Source: Candidatus Methanophaga sp. GoMg3.2 (lineage in GTDB: Archaea; Halobacteriota; Syntropharchaeia; Alkanophagales; Methanospirareceae). Taken from it: a stretch of 13,269 bases of DNA. Under the pieces are notes generated by a model. That model was not told the origin of the DNA. It saw only the letters and a list, made by a program, of their open reading frames with translations, and ran no database searches. Made by a program: the position numbers and the translations under genes. Below, piece after piece: positions 1-7,045 of the stretch. The DNA lies in the NCBI GenBank assembly GCA_013180565.1, contig QBUN01000388.1:1-13269 (forward strand), given 5' to 3'. Each line of letters starts with the position of its first letter. Position 1 is the first letter of the stretch.

Positions 1-850
1 CCTGTCTCGCAGCATCGCCAACTAAAATAAGACCATCTGCTACGTTTTCGTCTTGTGGGCCGCTCAGTGGCACAGCACCGTACATCTCAGCTATGATCTT
101 TCCATCGGGGAACTTATTGCGCACAAATGCATTTAGATAGTCAACCGCGCGGTGATTTTCGCCTGATGTGTCTCCACCTATCCCAATACCTACATTTGCG
201 CAATTGCCGCCTTTTGGAAATACCCAGACATAGCCTTTTGGTGCAACTTCACTGCCCAAGTAGAATTCCGAAAAGTTCTCGTTCGATTCTATATTGCACA
301 TCAGGTACTCAGCACCCACGGAAATATTATGTGGTGGCAGTCTCGTGTCAATCCCCGCCCATCTTCCTACTTTCGACTCTACTCCATCTGCGCCAACTAC
401 GACATGAGCAAATACTCGTGTGTCTTCACCCCTAGCGTGAGTATAAACGCCTTTTACATACCCGTTCTCTTTAATAATGCCATATGCTTCTGTTTTAACT
501 CTTATATCCGCGCCTGCTCGTGCAGCTTCACTTGCAAGAACCTTATCAAATATCCGCCGCTCGAGCACATACCCCACCTCTTCCAGTTTATTGCCGGCCA
601 TAACTACCTTCGTGCCATCGGGACCGTATATGTTCGCTCCTTTTACTACTGCAGATACCCATTTCTTATCTGGAACTACGAACTTCTCTATATCCTTACT
701 CACGCCCTCTGCGCATTTCACAGGCACGCCTATCTCTTGATTCCGATCTATTAAAAGTACATCTAATCCATGCTCAGCGGCGGTTTTCGCTGTTAGGCTA
801 CCCGCGGGCCCTGCACCCACGACAACAACATCATACCTTTCCTCTTTCAT
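1..850 (-). CDS. Geranylgeranyl reductase family FAD-dependent oxidoreductase (3' end outside window)
   Basis: This reading frame starts at ATG 850 and is still open at the left edge, so 283 residues are visible; family members are usually near 400. The N-terminus is a Rossmann FAD motif (VVVGAGPAGSLTA, residues 9-21). It is followed by a CAEGVS segment, the VLERRIFDKVLASEAARAGA helix that contacts FAD, VVGADGVESKVGRWAG, and KGYVWVFPKGG. The last visible residues, LVGDAARQ, are the second FAD-binding motif. In archaea this family typically hydrogenates the geranylgeranyl chains of membrane lipids (digeranylgeranylglycerophospholipid reductase), but paralogues act on other isoprenoids, so the exact substrate is open. 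A TATA-like element lies about 40 bp upstream, and the gene is 121 bp downstream of the flavoprotein gene on the same strand. It is therefore probably transcribed on its own. No frameshift is seen in the visible part. Confidence 0.9.
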   Translation of the reverse strand, partial: MKEERYDVVVVGAGPAGSLTAKTAAEHGLDVLLIDRNQEIGVPVKCAEGVSKDIEKFVVPDKKWVSAVVKGANIYGPDGTKVVMAGNKLEEVGYVLERRIFDKVLASEAARAGADIRVKTEAYGIIKENGYVKGVYTHARGEDTRVFAHVVVGADGVESKVGRWAGIDTRLPPHNISVGAEYLMCNIESNENFSEFYLGSEVAPKGYVWVFPKGGNCANVGIGIGGDTSGENHRAVDYLNAFVRNKFPDGKIIAEMYGAVPLSGPQDENVADGLILVGDAARQ

Positions 851-885
851 TTGCTTAATATTTATCTCATTAGCCTAATGTATTA

Positions 886-898
886 ACTAATATAAGAT
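886..898 (-). promoter_or_regulatory. Candidate archaeal TATA box of the geranylgeranyl reductase gene
   Basis: On the minus strand the 121-bp gap between the flavoprotein gene and the reductase contains ATCTTATATTAGT, about 36-48 bp before the ATG. An archaeal TATA box sits roughly 25 bp before the transcription start, so this would give a leader of some 10-20 bases. No strong Shine-Dalgarno sequence precedes the ATG. The assignment rests on AT-rich composition and position only. Confidence 0.4.
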
Positions 899-971
899 GA
901 AAATTTAGAGGACTATGAACGGGTTCTATGATTTGTCCTGCGTGTATGTTCGTATACATATACTTTATACT

Positions 972-2399
972 TCAGAACAGCTTTCCCCTATTCATTATCT
1001 CGTTCGGATCCAAAACATGGAGGAACTTCTTCCAGACTTCGGCAAGATACCCTATCCTTTCCGCTGTCGGCTCTATTATACCCGCATATGGTCTGAACCA
1101 GCCATAGATACCCAGGTCAAGTAGCCGGTGAAATTGCTTATCGTTATAATTCCTCAACTTCTCGCCGAATCCCGCATCACTTCCGTCGTAAAAGACATCA
1201 AGCTCGAAATAGCAGAGCTGCCCGTGGAAGCTGTATATCGGGTCAATATAGAAATGAATGTGGTCCTTGGGTATCCCCACCTCCAACGCCGTCTTCTCAT
1301 GCAGTTCATAATACTTCGCAGCCAACGTCAAAGGCCCATACAGCCCGATACAGTGATAGTTCCCCTTACCCGGCAAGCCGAAGACCATACAGCTCTTCTC
1401 CGCACCGCCCAGACACTCATCCTCAAATGTTCGTGCGAACTCAGCCGGTAATTCCAGTACCTGCCCGCCTGATTCGTTCATATACTTACGTACCAGCGTA
1501 TCCTTCGCATTGAATATGCCGTCCACACCTTCTACCAGCACGCAAACAACGAACTTCGGCAGTTTCTCGTATGCGTAATCAAAAGTGCCAAATATGCCTT
1601 CCAACCAGCTCTGATTATCCACTAACCTGATACTTGCCGCTAATTCATCATGCATCAAATTGTAAATGAACTCAGTCGGCGTGCCCACATCGTCAAAACC
1701 AATGAAGTACTCTTTCCTGTTGTCATACAACCGGTAAAGTTTCGCTGTTAATTCGGTCACCACACCGCACGTACCCGGATGTGCGCCGAACATACCTGCA
1801 AAGTCAGGACCCACGCCGTATCGGAAATAGGGCATCTCAGAAAGCGCTCGTGAGCCGGTTTTTAATGTCTCACCGTTCGGCAGTATCATCTCATACGAGA
1901 TCGTGTGGTCATGGCCGTCCGTAGCCGAAGTTTGGTATATCCCACGCAGGTAATAATTCGCCAGTACGCTTACGGTAAGCGGTGCATCCGGAAATGCAGG
2001 TCGCAGTTTGTGCTTTCGCGTCTGCTCCAGTAACATACCAAATGTTACTCCTGGCTCTACGGTCGCAGTCTTCATCTCGGGGTTTATCTCTAAGATCCGG
2101 TTCATCCGGGACAGGTCTAATAAGATGCTGCCGTCATGAACTGGGATAGTCAAGCCACGCACGTTTATTCCCGTACTATACGGAATCACGGGTATTTTAT
2201 GCTTATTTGCAAGCATCAACACCGATCGCACTTCTTCTTTCGTCCCTGGTCGCACGACACAAGCCGGATTTTTCGCGGGTACAAAGTACCAATGCTGATC
2301 TCTCGAATATGATGTGCATATCGCACGGTCGTCAGTCGCATTCCCTTCCCCTACTATCGCTTGCAGTTCCTTTACTAAATTTGAAAACGTTTCATTCAT
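972..2399 (-). CDS. FAD-linked oxidoreductase of the VAO/PCMH (GlcD-like) family
   Basis: A flavoprotein of 475 residues. ATG 2399 is chosen over the in-frame GTG at 2420 because GAGGAGTGATC lies 8 bases ahead of it and the GTG lies inside the upstream gene. Residues 45-225 match the VAO-type FAD-binding fold: VVRPGTKEEV, then the pyrophosphate loop PVIPYSTGINVRG (70-82), then GMFGAHPGTCGVVTELTAKL (202-221). The loop resembles the p-cresol methylhydroxylase/vanillyl-alcohol oxidase type (STGxN) more than the PRGGGT loop of ordinary GlcD. The C-terminus, with FRPYAGIIEP and DPNEIMNRGKLF, fits the same cap-domain family. No signal peptide or membrane segment is apparent. The gene directly follows an HdrD/GlpC-like Fe-S gene with a 5-base gap, so the pair probably forms a dehydrogenase complex oxidising a hydroxyacid or alcohol. 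The substrate is unknown. Lactate or glycolate is possible, but the loop argues for caution. Confidence 0.85.
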   Translation of the reverse strand: MNETFSNLVKELQAIVGEGNATDDRAICTSYSRDQHWYFVPAKNPACVVRPGTKEEVRSVLMLANKHKIPVIPYSTGINVRGLTIPVHDGSILLDLSRMNRILEINPEMKTATVEPGVTFGMLLEQTRKHKLRPAFPDAPLTVSVLANYYLRGIYQTSATDGHDHTISYEMILPNGETLKTGSRALSEMPYFRYGVGPDFAGMFGAHPGTCGVVTELTAKLYRLYDNRKEYFIGFDDVGTPTEFIYNLMHDELAASIRLVDNQSWLEGIFGTFDYAYEKLPKFVVCVLVEGVDGIFNAKDTLVRKYMNESGGQVLELPAEFARTFEDECLGGAEKSCMVFGLPGKGNYHCIGLYGPLTLAAKYYELHEKTALEVGIPKDHIHFYIDPIYSFHGQLCYFELDVFYDGSDAGFGEKLRNYNDKQFHRLLDLGIYGWFRPYAGIIEPTAERIGYLAEVWKKFLHVLDPNEIMNRGKLF

Positions 2400-2413
2400 C
2401 TTGATCACTCCTC
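2400..2413 (-). promoter_or_regulatory. Shine-Dalgarno site that fixes the flavoprotein start
   Basis: On the minus strand GAGGAGTGATC (2403-2413) ends three bases before ATG 2399, leaving 8 bases between the GAGGAG core and the start. It closely matches the 16S anti-SD complement. It contains the TGA stop of the upstream iron-sulfur gene (2405-2407), which indicates translational coupling and rules out the earlier GTG at 2420 as the likely start. Confidence 0.75.
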
Positions 2414-3532
2414 TAAACACCTATTTACAAGCTCCACAACATCATACACTTCCAGCTCTTCATTCTCCGCAGCTTCCTTTAAATTCCGTTTACAGAATGG
2501 GCATGCGCTCACAAGTGCTTCAGCACCCGCTTCTTTCGCCTCTTTCAGCCGTTCGGTAGCACTCCAGAGTGCGAAGTCATCGAATGCCGACTTCACTCCG
2601 CCACCGGAGCCGCAGCACCATGCTTGCTCCTTTTCTCGTTTCATCACTTTTATATCAGCTACTTCGTTTAACACCGCTCTTGGCTCTTCATATATGCCTA
2701 AATCGCGGCCTAAATGGCAGGGATCATGATACGCCGCTTTTAAATCCTCCTTCTTCAGGTTCATATTCCCCAATCGTGTTAAAAACTGCGTGGAATGCAC
2801 TAGTTCGACACCCATATCAGGATAATCCTTCTCGAACGTCTTCATACAGCCGGGACATGTAAAAACAACGGTCTTTGCGCCACTCTTTCTTATCTCCTCG
2901 ACGTTATGTGCCACGAGCTCCTTAGCCGCTTCTACCTGCCCTGTTCTGAATAATACCGAGCCACAGCACCATTCCTCGTCCATAACCTGATATTTCAGCC
3001 CTAATTTATCGAAGATTCCTAGCATAGCATCTGCAATCTCAGGCACTCTATATCTGGCAGTACAACCGATGTAATACAGTACATCTGCATTCGCGTCGGT
3101 TGATTCCGCTTTGTATTCATACTTCTCACCATATGCATTCTTCGTTTCTTTTATCTTTTCCGCAATAGACTTATGCACATCGAGAATCCAGCCTTTACTT
3201 GCCAGCTCGTGCCGCATCTCTTCAAACAGTTCTGGTGCTCCCAGTTCCACATTTGTTATCTGCTTGCACTTCTCGTAACATGCCCCGCATACTGTACAGG
3301 CATAGACCGAATTCAATAGCCCCTCTGAAGGTTCTGTTATCTCGCCTTCTAATATCGCTCTAAAAATCTCCATCTTACCAGGTGCGTAAAAGGCTTGATA
3401 GCCATAATATTGCCCGCTGGGACATAACGGTAACCATTCCGCGTTCGGATGGAAGCTCGCAATGCTACACAGCTTGCATTTTACACAATGGTGAATTGCA
3501 CTCAGTATCTTTTCTTCCCTTTCCTGTTCCAT
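2405..3532 (-). CDS. HdrD/GlpC/GlcF-like iron-sulfur oxidoreductase with two CCG domains
   Basis: This 375-residue protein passes electrons between a partner dehydrogenase and an acceptor. The N-terminal third binds two [4Fe-4S] clusters: Cys16, 19, 22 with a distal Cys37-Pro, and Cys79, 82, 85, 89. Two cysteine-rich CCG domains follow: Cys157, Cys189-Cys190, Cys226/Cys229, and Cys272, Cys306-Cys307, Cys344/Cys347. Each has the CxnCCGxnCxxC pattern which, in heterodisulfide reductase HdrB/HdrD, holds the non-cubane cluster. In GlpC, GlcF and LutA the same domain serves respiratory dehydrogenases. The first ferredoxin motif is unusual, with 14 residues between its third cysteine and the CP. 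A good SD (GAGGTGA) precedes ATG 3532. The flavoprotein gene follows at 5 bases. No transmembrane cytochrome b partner is encoded nearby. It could be a genuine thiol/disulfide enzyme or only an electron-transfer subunit; the latter is simpler. Confidence 0.88.
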   Translation of the reverse strand: MEQEREEKILSAIHHCVKCKLCSIASFHPNAEWLPLCPSGQYYGYQAFYAPGKMEIFRAILEGEITEPSEGLLNSVYACTVCGACYEKCKQITNVELGAPELFEEMRHELASKGWILDVHKSIAEKIKETKNAYGEKYEYKAESTDANADVLYYIGCTARYRVPEIADAMLGIFDKLGLKYQVMDEEWCCGSVLFRTGQVEAAKELVAHNVEEIRKSGAKTVVFTCPGCMKTFEKDYPDMGVELVHSTQFLTRLGNMNLKKEDLKAAYHDPCHLGRDLGIYEEPRAVLNEVADIKVMKREKEQAWCCGSGGGVKSAFDDFALWSATERLKEAKEAGAEALVSACPFCKRNLKEAAENEELEVYDVVELVNRCLEE

Positions 3533-3568
3533 ATCTTCAATCTCACCTCACCACTAACATTTATTCTC

Positions 3569-3590
3569 ATTCTATAAGCTAGTTTCGATT
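3569..3590 (-). promoter_or_regulatory. Candidate promoter of the iron-sulfur/flavoprotein pair
   Basis: In the 59-bp gap upstream of the iron-sulfur gene, the minus strand reads a purine-rich CGAAAC (BRE-like) followed by AGCTTATAGAATG (TATA-like, about 3569-3580). That is some 40 bases before the ATG, leaving a leader of about 15 bases that contains the SD. A 13-nt hairpin sequence, CGATT-AAA-AATCG (3586-3598), overlaps the preceding stop codon. This suggests the pair can be transcribed apart from the upstream mfnB cluster, although read-through is also possible. Confidence 0.4.
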
Positions 3591-3591
3591 T

Positions 3592-3969
3592 TTAATCGTC
3601 ACTCATACCTTCTGCGATCTCTTTAAGCAGACTCGAAAATTCTTTAAGACTTTCTCCTGCTTTTATCTGTTCATCTGGTTCCATATCCTCTGGGTCTTTT
3701 TCCATTGCCGGAGATAGCATCTCCCATTTCTGTGCCAGTGCAGCCGCTTTATCTATCAATTCCGGATTGTTCTCTATTACGGAAATCAGCCCACGATCGT
3801 CAGCGCGAAAAAGCTTTCTCATAAGTTTATCTATATTCTTCATCTCTTTCTCTCTCTTCTCTAGCTCCCCCATCATCACGAGTAGGTCACCAATGCCATC
3901 TAAGCCTGACGATGTTTCATATAACTCGGCTTTAGTGAGTTTCGGCTTCCTTCTTTTTTTTGTCCTCAT
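3592..3969 (-). CDS. Small charged protein of unknown function
   Basis: I do not recognise this 125-residue protein. ATG 3969 is preferred over two tandem GTG codons just upstream (3973-3978), because GGTGA lies four bases ahead of it. The first 13 residues carry eight Lys/Arg (KKRRKPK), followed by a leucine- and methionine-rich, strongly charged segment that looks helical (GELEKREKEMKNIDKLMRKL, residues 35-54). The C-terminal third is acidic (KDPEDMEPDE) and the end is SDD. It has no cysteines, no transmembrane segment and no signal peptide. The basic N-terminal tail would suit nucleic-acid or ribosome contact, but that is only an inference. It sits 57 bases after mfnB without a visible promoter of its own, so it is probably co-transcribed with mfnB and rpiA. 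Codon use does not look foreign. Confidence 0.7.
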   Translation of the reverse strand: MRTKKRRKPKLTKAELYETSSGLDGIGDLLVMMGELEKREKEMKNIDKLMRKLFRADDRGLISVIENNPELIDKAAALAQKWEMLSPAMEKDPEDMEPDEQIKAGESLKEFSSLLKEIAEGMSDD

Positions 3970-4026
3970 TTTCACCACATTTACCGCTATTCCATACAGA
4001 TTCGCGTTTTTCGTTGTGTTATGGCC

Positions 4027-4743
4027 TCACTCAGCAACCGCCTGCCTCAGCTTGCTCACCAACTCTGCCCTCACACTATCATTTCGGTTGCCGCCGCAAA
4101 CCATGCCCCTAACACCCAGTATATCTGCATTTATCCGCTTTATCGTTGGGATATCCTCAAATGTGAGCGAGCCCGCAATAGCAGTCTCCAGTCCAAGCGC
4201 CTTCGAATCAGAAAAGAACGTCTTAAGCTCTTCTTCGCTTAGGAACTCCAATGTTGACCTACCATCCTTTACGCCCGTGTCCACCATTGCCACATCTATA
4301 TCCACTTCTTTTCCTATCTCCGCAATCTCAAAAGGAGAAACGGAATCTATGCGTGTGTAGTCAGAATAGAAAGCAGCGACAATTTTCTTGTCCGCGTCAT
4401 AATCCTTTACCGCTTTAACAACACCAGTAAGCAAATCTATCGCTTCATGTTTCGTTTTTACTCGGTATAGGCCCACCTTTATGTAATCTGCACCGACAGA
4501 GGCCGCACCTAAAGCAGCCAAAGAGGCTGTCCCAGGCTTATAATCAAAATCGCCTATTGCCGCACTCAGTTCCACGCCATTTCCTTTCTCTTCTTCTACC
4601 AATTCCCTTATAGCGGATATAACCCAGGGGAAATTAGCGCCTAAAGAACCCTCTTTGGGATTCTTCACATCTACTATATCTGCACTTCCACGAATTACTG
4701 CCTTCGCTTCTTCCACATCTTTCGGACTAACCAATAATTTCAT
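4027..4743 (-). CDS. mfnB: (5-formylfuran-3-yl)methyl phosphate synthase, methanofuran biosynthesis
   Basis: MfnB joins two molecules of glyceraldehyde-3-phosphate to make the furan precursor of methanofuran, the C1 carrier at the formyl level in methanogens and methane oxidisers. The 238-residue length and compact TIM-barrel layout match the family (DUF556). The N-terminal MKLLVSPKDVEEA and the strand ADIVDVKNPKEGSLGANFPW place the Schiff-base lysine at Lys27, as in the Methanocaldococcus enzyme. Lys89 (ADYIKVGLY) and Lys159 (DTGVKDG) are the other conserved lysines, and the GVRGMVCGG loop near the C-terminus is the phosphate site. A purine-rich GGGAG SD precedes ATG 4743. The gene lies 50 bases after rpiA on the same strand, so the sugar-phosphate gene rpiA and this triose-phosphate-consuming enzyme may form one transcript. 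It is the best marker in the window for a methanofuran-using archaeon. Confidence 0.93.
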   Translation of the reverse strand: MKLLVSPKDVEEAKAVIRGSADIVDVKNPKEGSLGANFPWVISAIRELVEEEKGNGVELSAAIGDFDYKPGTASLAALGAASVGADYIKVGLYRVKTKHEAIDLLTGVVKAVKDYDADKKIVAAFYSDYTRIDSVSPFEIAEIGKEVDIDVAMVDTGVKDGRSTLEFLSEEELKTFFSDSKALGLETAIAGSLTFEDIPTIKRINADILGVRGMVCGGNRNDSVRAELVSKLRQAVAE

Positions 4744-4793
4744 CTTACTGCTCCCTCTTTTTTCTCCTTAAAACTTCTTTAATTATCTATCTT

Positions 4794-5480
4794 TTATCGC
4801 TTTAATACCCTTACTCCTTTTTCGTTGCCTACATGCACTTCAGCAGCATTTGTAAATATCCCATGCTCGAGTGAGCCGACAACAGAAGAGAGAGCAGCGC
4901 TCATTTCTTTGGGATTATGTATAACGCCAAAATCAGCATCTATTACCAGATTACCGTGCTCCGTCACGGAATACCCACCCCTGGTTCCTTCACTCCGTAA
5001 AGCAGGTTTGCCACCAAGCTTATTCACTTGTTTCTCCACTATTTTCACAGCGTAAGGTAAAACTTCTAAAGGAACAGGTTTACTTAGCTGCTCCATTATT
5101 TTCTCTTCTTCAACACAGATAACAAGCTTTTTTGCGGCGTAAGATACTATCTTCTCTCTCGTATGCGAGCCCCATCCGCCTTTAATCAAATTGAGTTCTG
5201 AATCCACCTGGTCTGCACCATCAATGCAGATGTCCAAAGAAGGATGTTCCGAAAGTGTAGTAATGGTAATCCCGCATTCTATTGCCATCATTTCTGTTCT
5301 AAGAGAAGTGGGTACACCAAGAATCTCGAACTCCTCTGTCTTTATTCGATTGCCTATCTCCCTTATCACAATTTCTGCCGTAGACCCTGTGCCGAGACCC
5401 ACCAGCATACCATCAGAGATCAAAGAAGATGCTGATTCCGCTGCTTTTTCCTTTTCCCTTCTCTTCTTATCGCCTTTCAT
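4794..5480 (-). CDS. rpiA: Ribose-5-phosphate isomerase A
   Basis: The enzyme interconverts ribose-5-phosphate and ribulose-5-phosphate, feeding nucleotide and aromatic synthesis in the cytosol. Length (228 residues) and motif order are typical: GLGTGSTA (28-35) binds the phosphate, GVPTSLRT (55-62) follows, then the catalytic loop DGADQVD (87-93), then the Lys100 region. By alignment with E. coli RpiA, Asp87, Asp90, Lys100 and Glu109 correspond to catalytic Asp81, Asp84, Lys94 and Glu103, so the enzyme should be active. Two changes are odd. The usual DGADE has become DGADQ (Gln91), and the glycine-rich KGGGGALTREK loop reads KGGWGSHTREK, with Trp103, Ser105 and His106. No SD lies ahead of ATG 5480. 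A TATA-like element about 33 bases upstream implies a leaderless or nearly leaderless transcript. The gene heads the minus-strand cluster and diverges from rfcL. Confidence 0.92.
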   Translation of the reverse strand: MKGDKKRREKEKAAESASSLISDGMLVGLGTGSTAEIVIREIGNRIKTEEFEILGVPTSLRTEMMAIECGITITTLSEHPSLDICIDGADQVDSELNLIKGGWGSHTREKIVSYAAKKLVICVEEEKIMEQLSKPVPLEVLPYAVKIVEKQVNKLGGKPALRSEGTRGGYSVTEHGNLVIDADFGVIHNPKEMSAALSSVVGSLEHGIFTNAAEVHVGNEKGVRVLKR

Positions 5481-5506
5481 GATAGTTTACAATCTGGAGT
5501 ATGTCC

Positions 5507-5518
5507 TTATTAAATAAG
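5507..5518 (-). promoter_or_regulatory. Candidate TATA box of rpiA
   Basis: The minus strand reads CTTATTTAATAAGG across this site, centred about 33 bases before the rpiA ATG. Transcription would then begin within about 10 bases of the start codon. The absence of an SD before rpiA agrees with a leaderless or short-leader message. The element is nearly symmetrical (ttattaaataa), so the strand is assigned from gene position. Confidence 0.45.
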
Positions 5519-5545
5519 AACTTTTCTATTTTTTCTTTTCCGTAC

Positions 5546-5563
5546 TAGCTAGCCAGCTAGCTA
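5546..5563. repeat. 18-bp CTAG-rich inverted repeat in the rpiA-rfcL divergent promoter region
   Basis: The sequence tagctagccagctagcta consists of two perfect 8-base inverted arms (5546-5553 and 5556-5563) around a CA spacer. Each arm also contains CTAG, itself a palindrome, so a GCTAGC unit occurs in each half. It lies between the rpiA TATA element and the BRE/TATA of rfcL, about 70 bases before the rfcL start. That is where an operator for a dimeric regulator would sit. It could instead form a small hairpin. CTAG is rare in many prokaryotic genomes, which makes the cluster more noticeable. Confidence 0.55.
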
Positions 5564-5564
5564 A

Positions 5565-5600
5565 TCGAAAACATAAATATTATTATTATATTATATTATG
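5565..5600 (+). promoter_or_regulatory. Candidate rfcL promoter (BRE/TATA, very AT-rich)
   Basis: Just after the palindrome the plus strand reads tcgaaaac, a purine-rich BRE-like stretch, followed by ataaatattattatt and then a second block, ttatattatatt. The first gives a start near 5605 and the second near 5615, leaving a leader of 15-30 bases with no recognisable SD before ATG 5633. Which block is used cannot be decided from sequence. Confidence 0.5.
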
Positions 5601-5632
5601 TGGGCAGTTGCCTATTACACAAGTAACTGTAA

Positions 5633-7045
5633 ATGCAAGAAAGCAGTGAGGAATGGACCGAGAAATACAGACCGAAGAAGTTAAGCGAAGTTGTGGGCAA
5701 CGAGAAAGCGATAGAAGAGCTGAACTCGTGGGCTGATGGGGTTGTTAAGTCAAAGAAAGCAGTTATACTTCTCGGACCGCCAGGCTGTGGCAAGACCTCT
5801 GCTGCGTATGCACTCGCTTCCGAGCGCGACTGGGAGGTTATAGAGCTTAACGCATCTGACCAGAGAAACGCCGGAGTGATAAGAAGTATAGTTGGACCCG
5901 CCAGTGCAAGCAATACGTTTAGCAAGGCGACACGGTTAATCATTTTGGACGAGGCGGACAACATTCATGGCAATGAAGATAGAGGTGGAACGAAAGCGAT
6001 AACCGAGATAGTGAAACGAAGCACACAGCCTATAATTCTCATTGCTAATGATAAACTCGGGATGGGAAGAGCGCTGTTACGTAACTGCAAGCTAATAAAA
6101 TTTCAGAGGATAAAGCCGGGTACTGTTTTCCGTGTGCTAAAGGTGATAAGCAATGCAGAAGGGCGGGATATAGAAGATGAAGTACTACTTATTATGTCCA
6201 AAAACGCTAATGGCGATTTGAGATCGGCAATAAACGACTTGCTGGCTATTTCAATGTCTGAATTGAAGATAGAAGCAGGTAGCATAGCGACAGGGGGGAG
6301 AGATGTAGAAGAGGACATCTTTGCCGTATTGAAGAAGATTTTCGGTGGATACGACCTGCAAGAAGCCTTAACTTCGCTTTACGGTCTTGACAAGACGCCA
6401 GAGGAAAGCATACAGTGGATCCACAAAAATTTTTCCTATCAACATAATGACAAAAGCTTTTTACATGGTTTGCAGTACCTGAGCAGGGCAGACATGTTTT
6501 TAGGGCGCGCGAGACGTCGAGAGAATTTCAAGTTCTGGCGATATACTTCCAGTTTAATGGTTTGCGGCGTGCTTTCTGCAAAAGAGATGCAGGCTGATAA
6601 AAGAGTACCACGATATTTCCGCTCGCCATGGCAGCGAGAGCAACGAACTGGAGAAAGTATCAAATCCATGCCGGTAAATGAGGATATAGCAAAGAAAATA
6701 GCAGACTATTGCAAAGTGCCTGTGAGCTATGCACGATTCTTTATCGTCCCGTTTTTGACCTTTTTTTTCCACGACATGCAGAAGGCAACAGATATTACGG
6801 CATCGTTGCGGTTAGAGGTACCACAAATAGCATCTTTAATGAGTGGTACGGATAAAGAGGAAAAAGCGAAGAGGATATATCACGGTGCGTTTGCGATACC
6901 AGCGAAAAAGAGAAGTGTGGCTAAAGTTGAAGTTGAAGAAGCACTAATAAAAACGAAGGAAGTTGAGACAGTCGAAGTGGCGGGAGAAGAGGAAGAGGAA
7001 AAGGAAGAGGCGAAGAATCAAAAGACGCTGGCGGATTTCTTTTAG
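5633..7045 (+). CDS. rfcL: Replication factor C large subunit (archaeal clamp loader)
   Basis: RfcL works with RfcS to load the PCNA sliding clamp onto primed DNA using ATP. The 470-residue protein opens with the family signature EEWTEKYRPKKLSEVVGNEK. Walker A is GPPGCGKT (48-55) and Walker B is LIILDEAD (103-110), and NASDQRN (74-80) is the expected N-SD box. LLRNCKLIKFQRI is the sensor region. The AAA+ core is followed by the helical collar and then a strongly charged linker (about 430-462, rich in Glu and Lys). The very last residues, QKTLADFF (463-470), are a textbook PCNA-interacting PIP box, which also shows that the 3' end is intact. There is no intein at Walker A, a site where archaeal rfc genes sometimes carry one. 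It is monocistronic, diverges from rpiA, and has no SD. The small subunit gene is not in the window. Confidence 0.96.
   Translation: MQESSEEWTEKYRPKKLSEVVGNEKAIEELNSWADGVVKSKKAVILLGPPGCGKTSAAYALASERDWEVIELNASDQRNAGVIRSIVGPASASNTFSKATRLIILDEADNIHGNEDRGGTKAITEIVKRSTQPIILIANDKLGMGRALLRNCKLIKFQRIKPGTVFRVLKVISNAEGRDIEDEVLLIMSKNANGDLRSAINDLLAISMSELKIEAGSIATGGRDVEEDIFAVLKKIFGGYDLQEALTSLYGLDKTPEESIQWIHKNFSYQHNDKSFLHGLQYLSRADMFLGRARRRENFKFWRYTSSLMVCGVLSAKEMQADKRVPRYFRSPWQREQRTGESIKSMPVNEDIAKKIADYCKVPVSYARFFIVPFLTFFFHDMQKATDITASLRLEVPQIASLMSGTDKEEKAKRIYHGAFAIPAKKRSVAKVEVEEALIKTKEVETVEVAGEEEEEKEEAKNQKTLADFF

Noticed and set aside
329..754. A 141-codon plus-strand open frame at the left edge
   Set aside because: It is antisense to the geranylgeranyl reductase frame, which shows clear FAD motifs; the plus-strand product is Cys/Tyr-rich with no family features.
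5571..5600. AT repeat before rfcL as a replication origin element
   Set aside because: It is short and positioned as a TATA region; no origin recognition boxes or cdc6/orc1 gene are nearby.
5775..5800. Intein insertion at the RfcL Walker A site
   Set aside because: The sequence passes through GPPGCGKT without interruption, and total length is normal for an intein-free protein.
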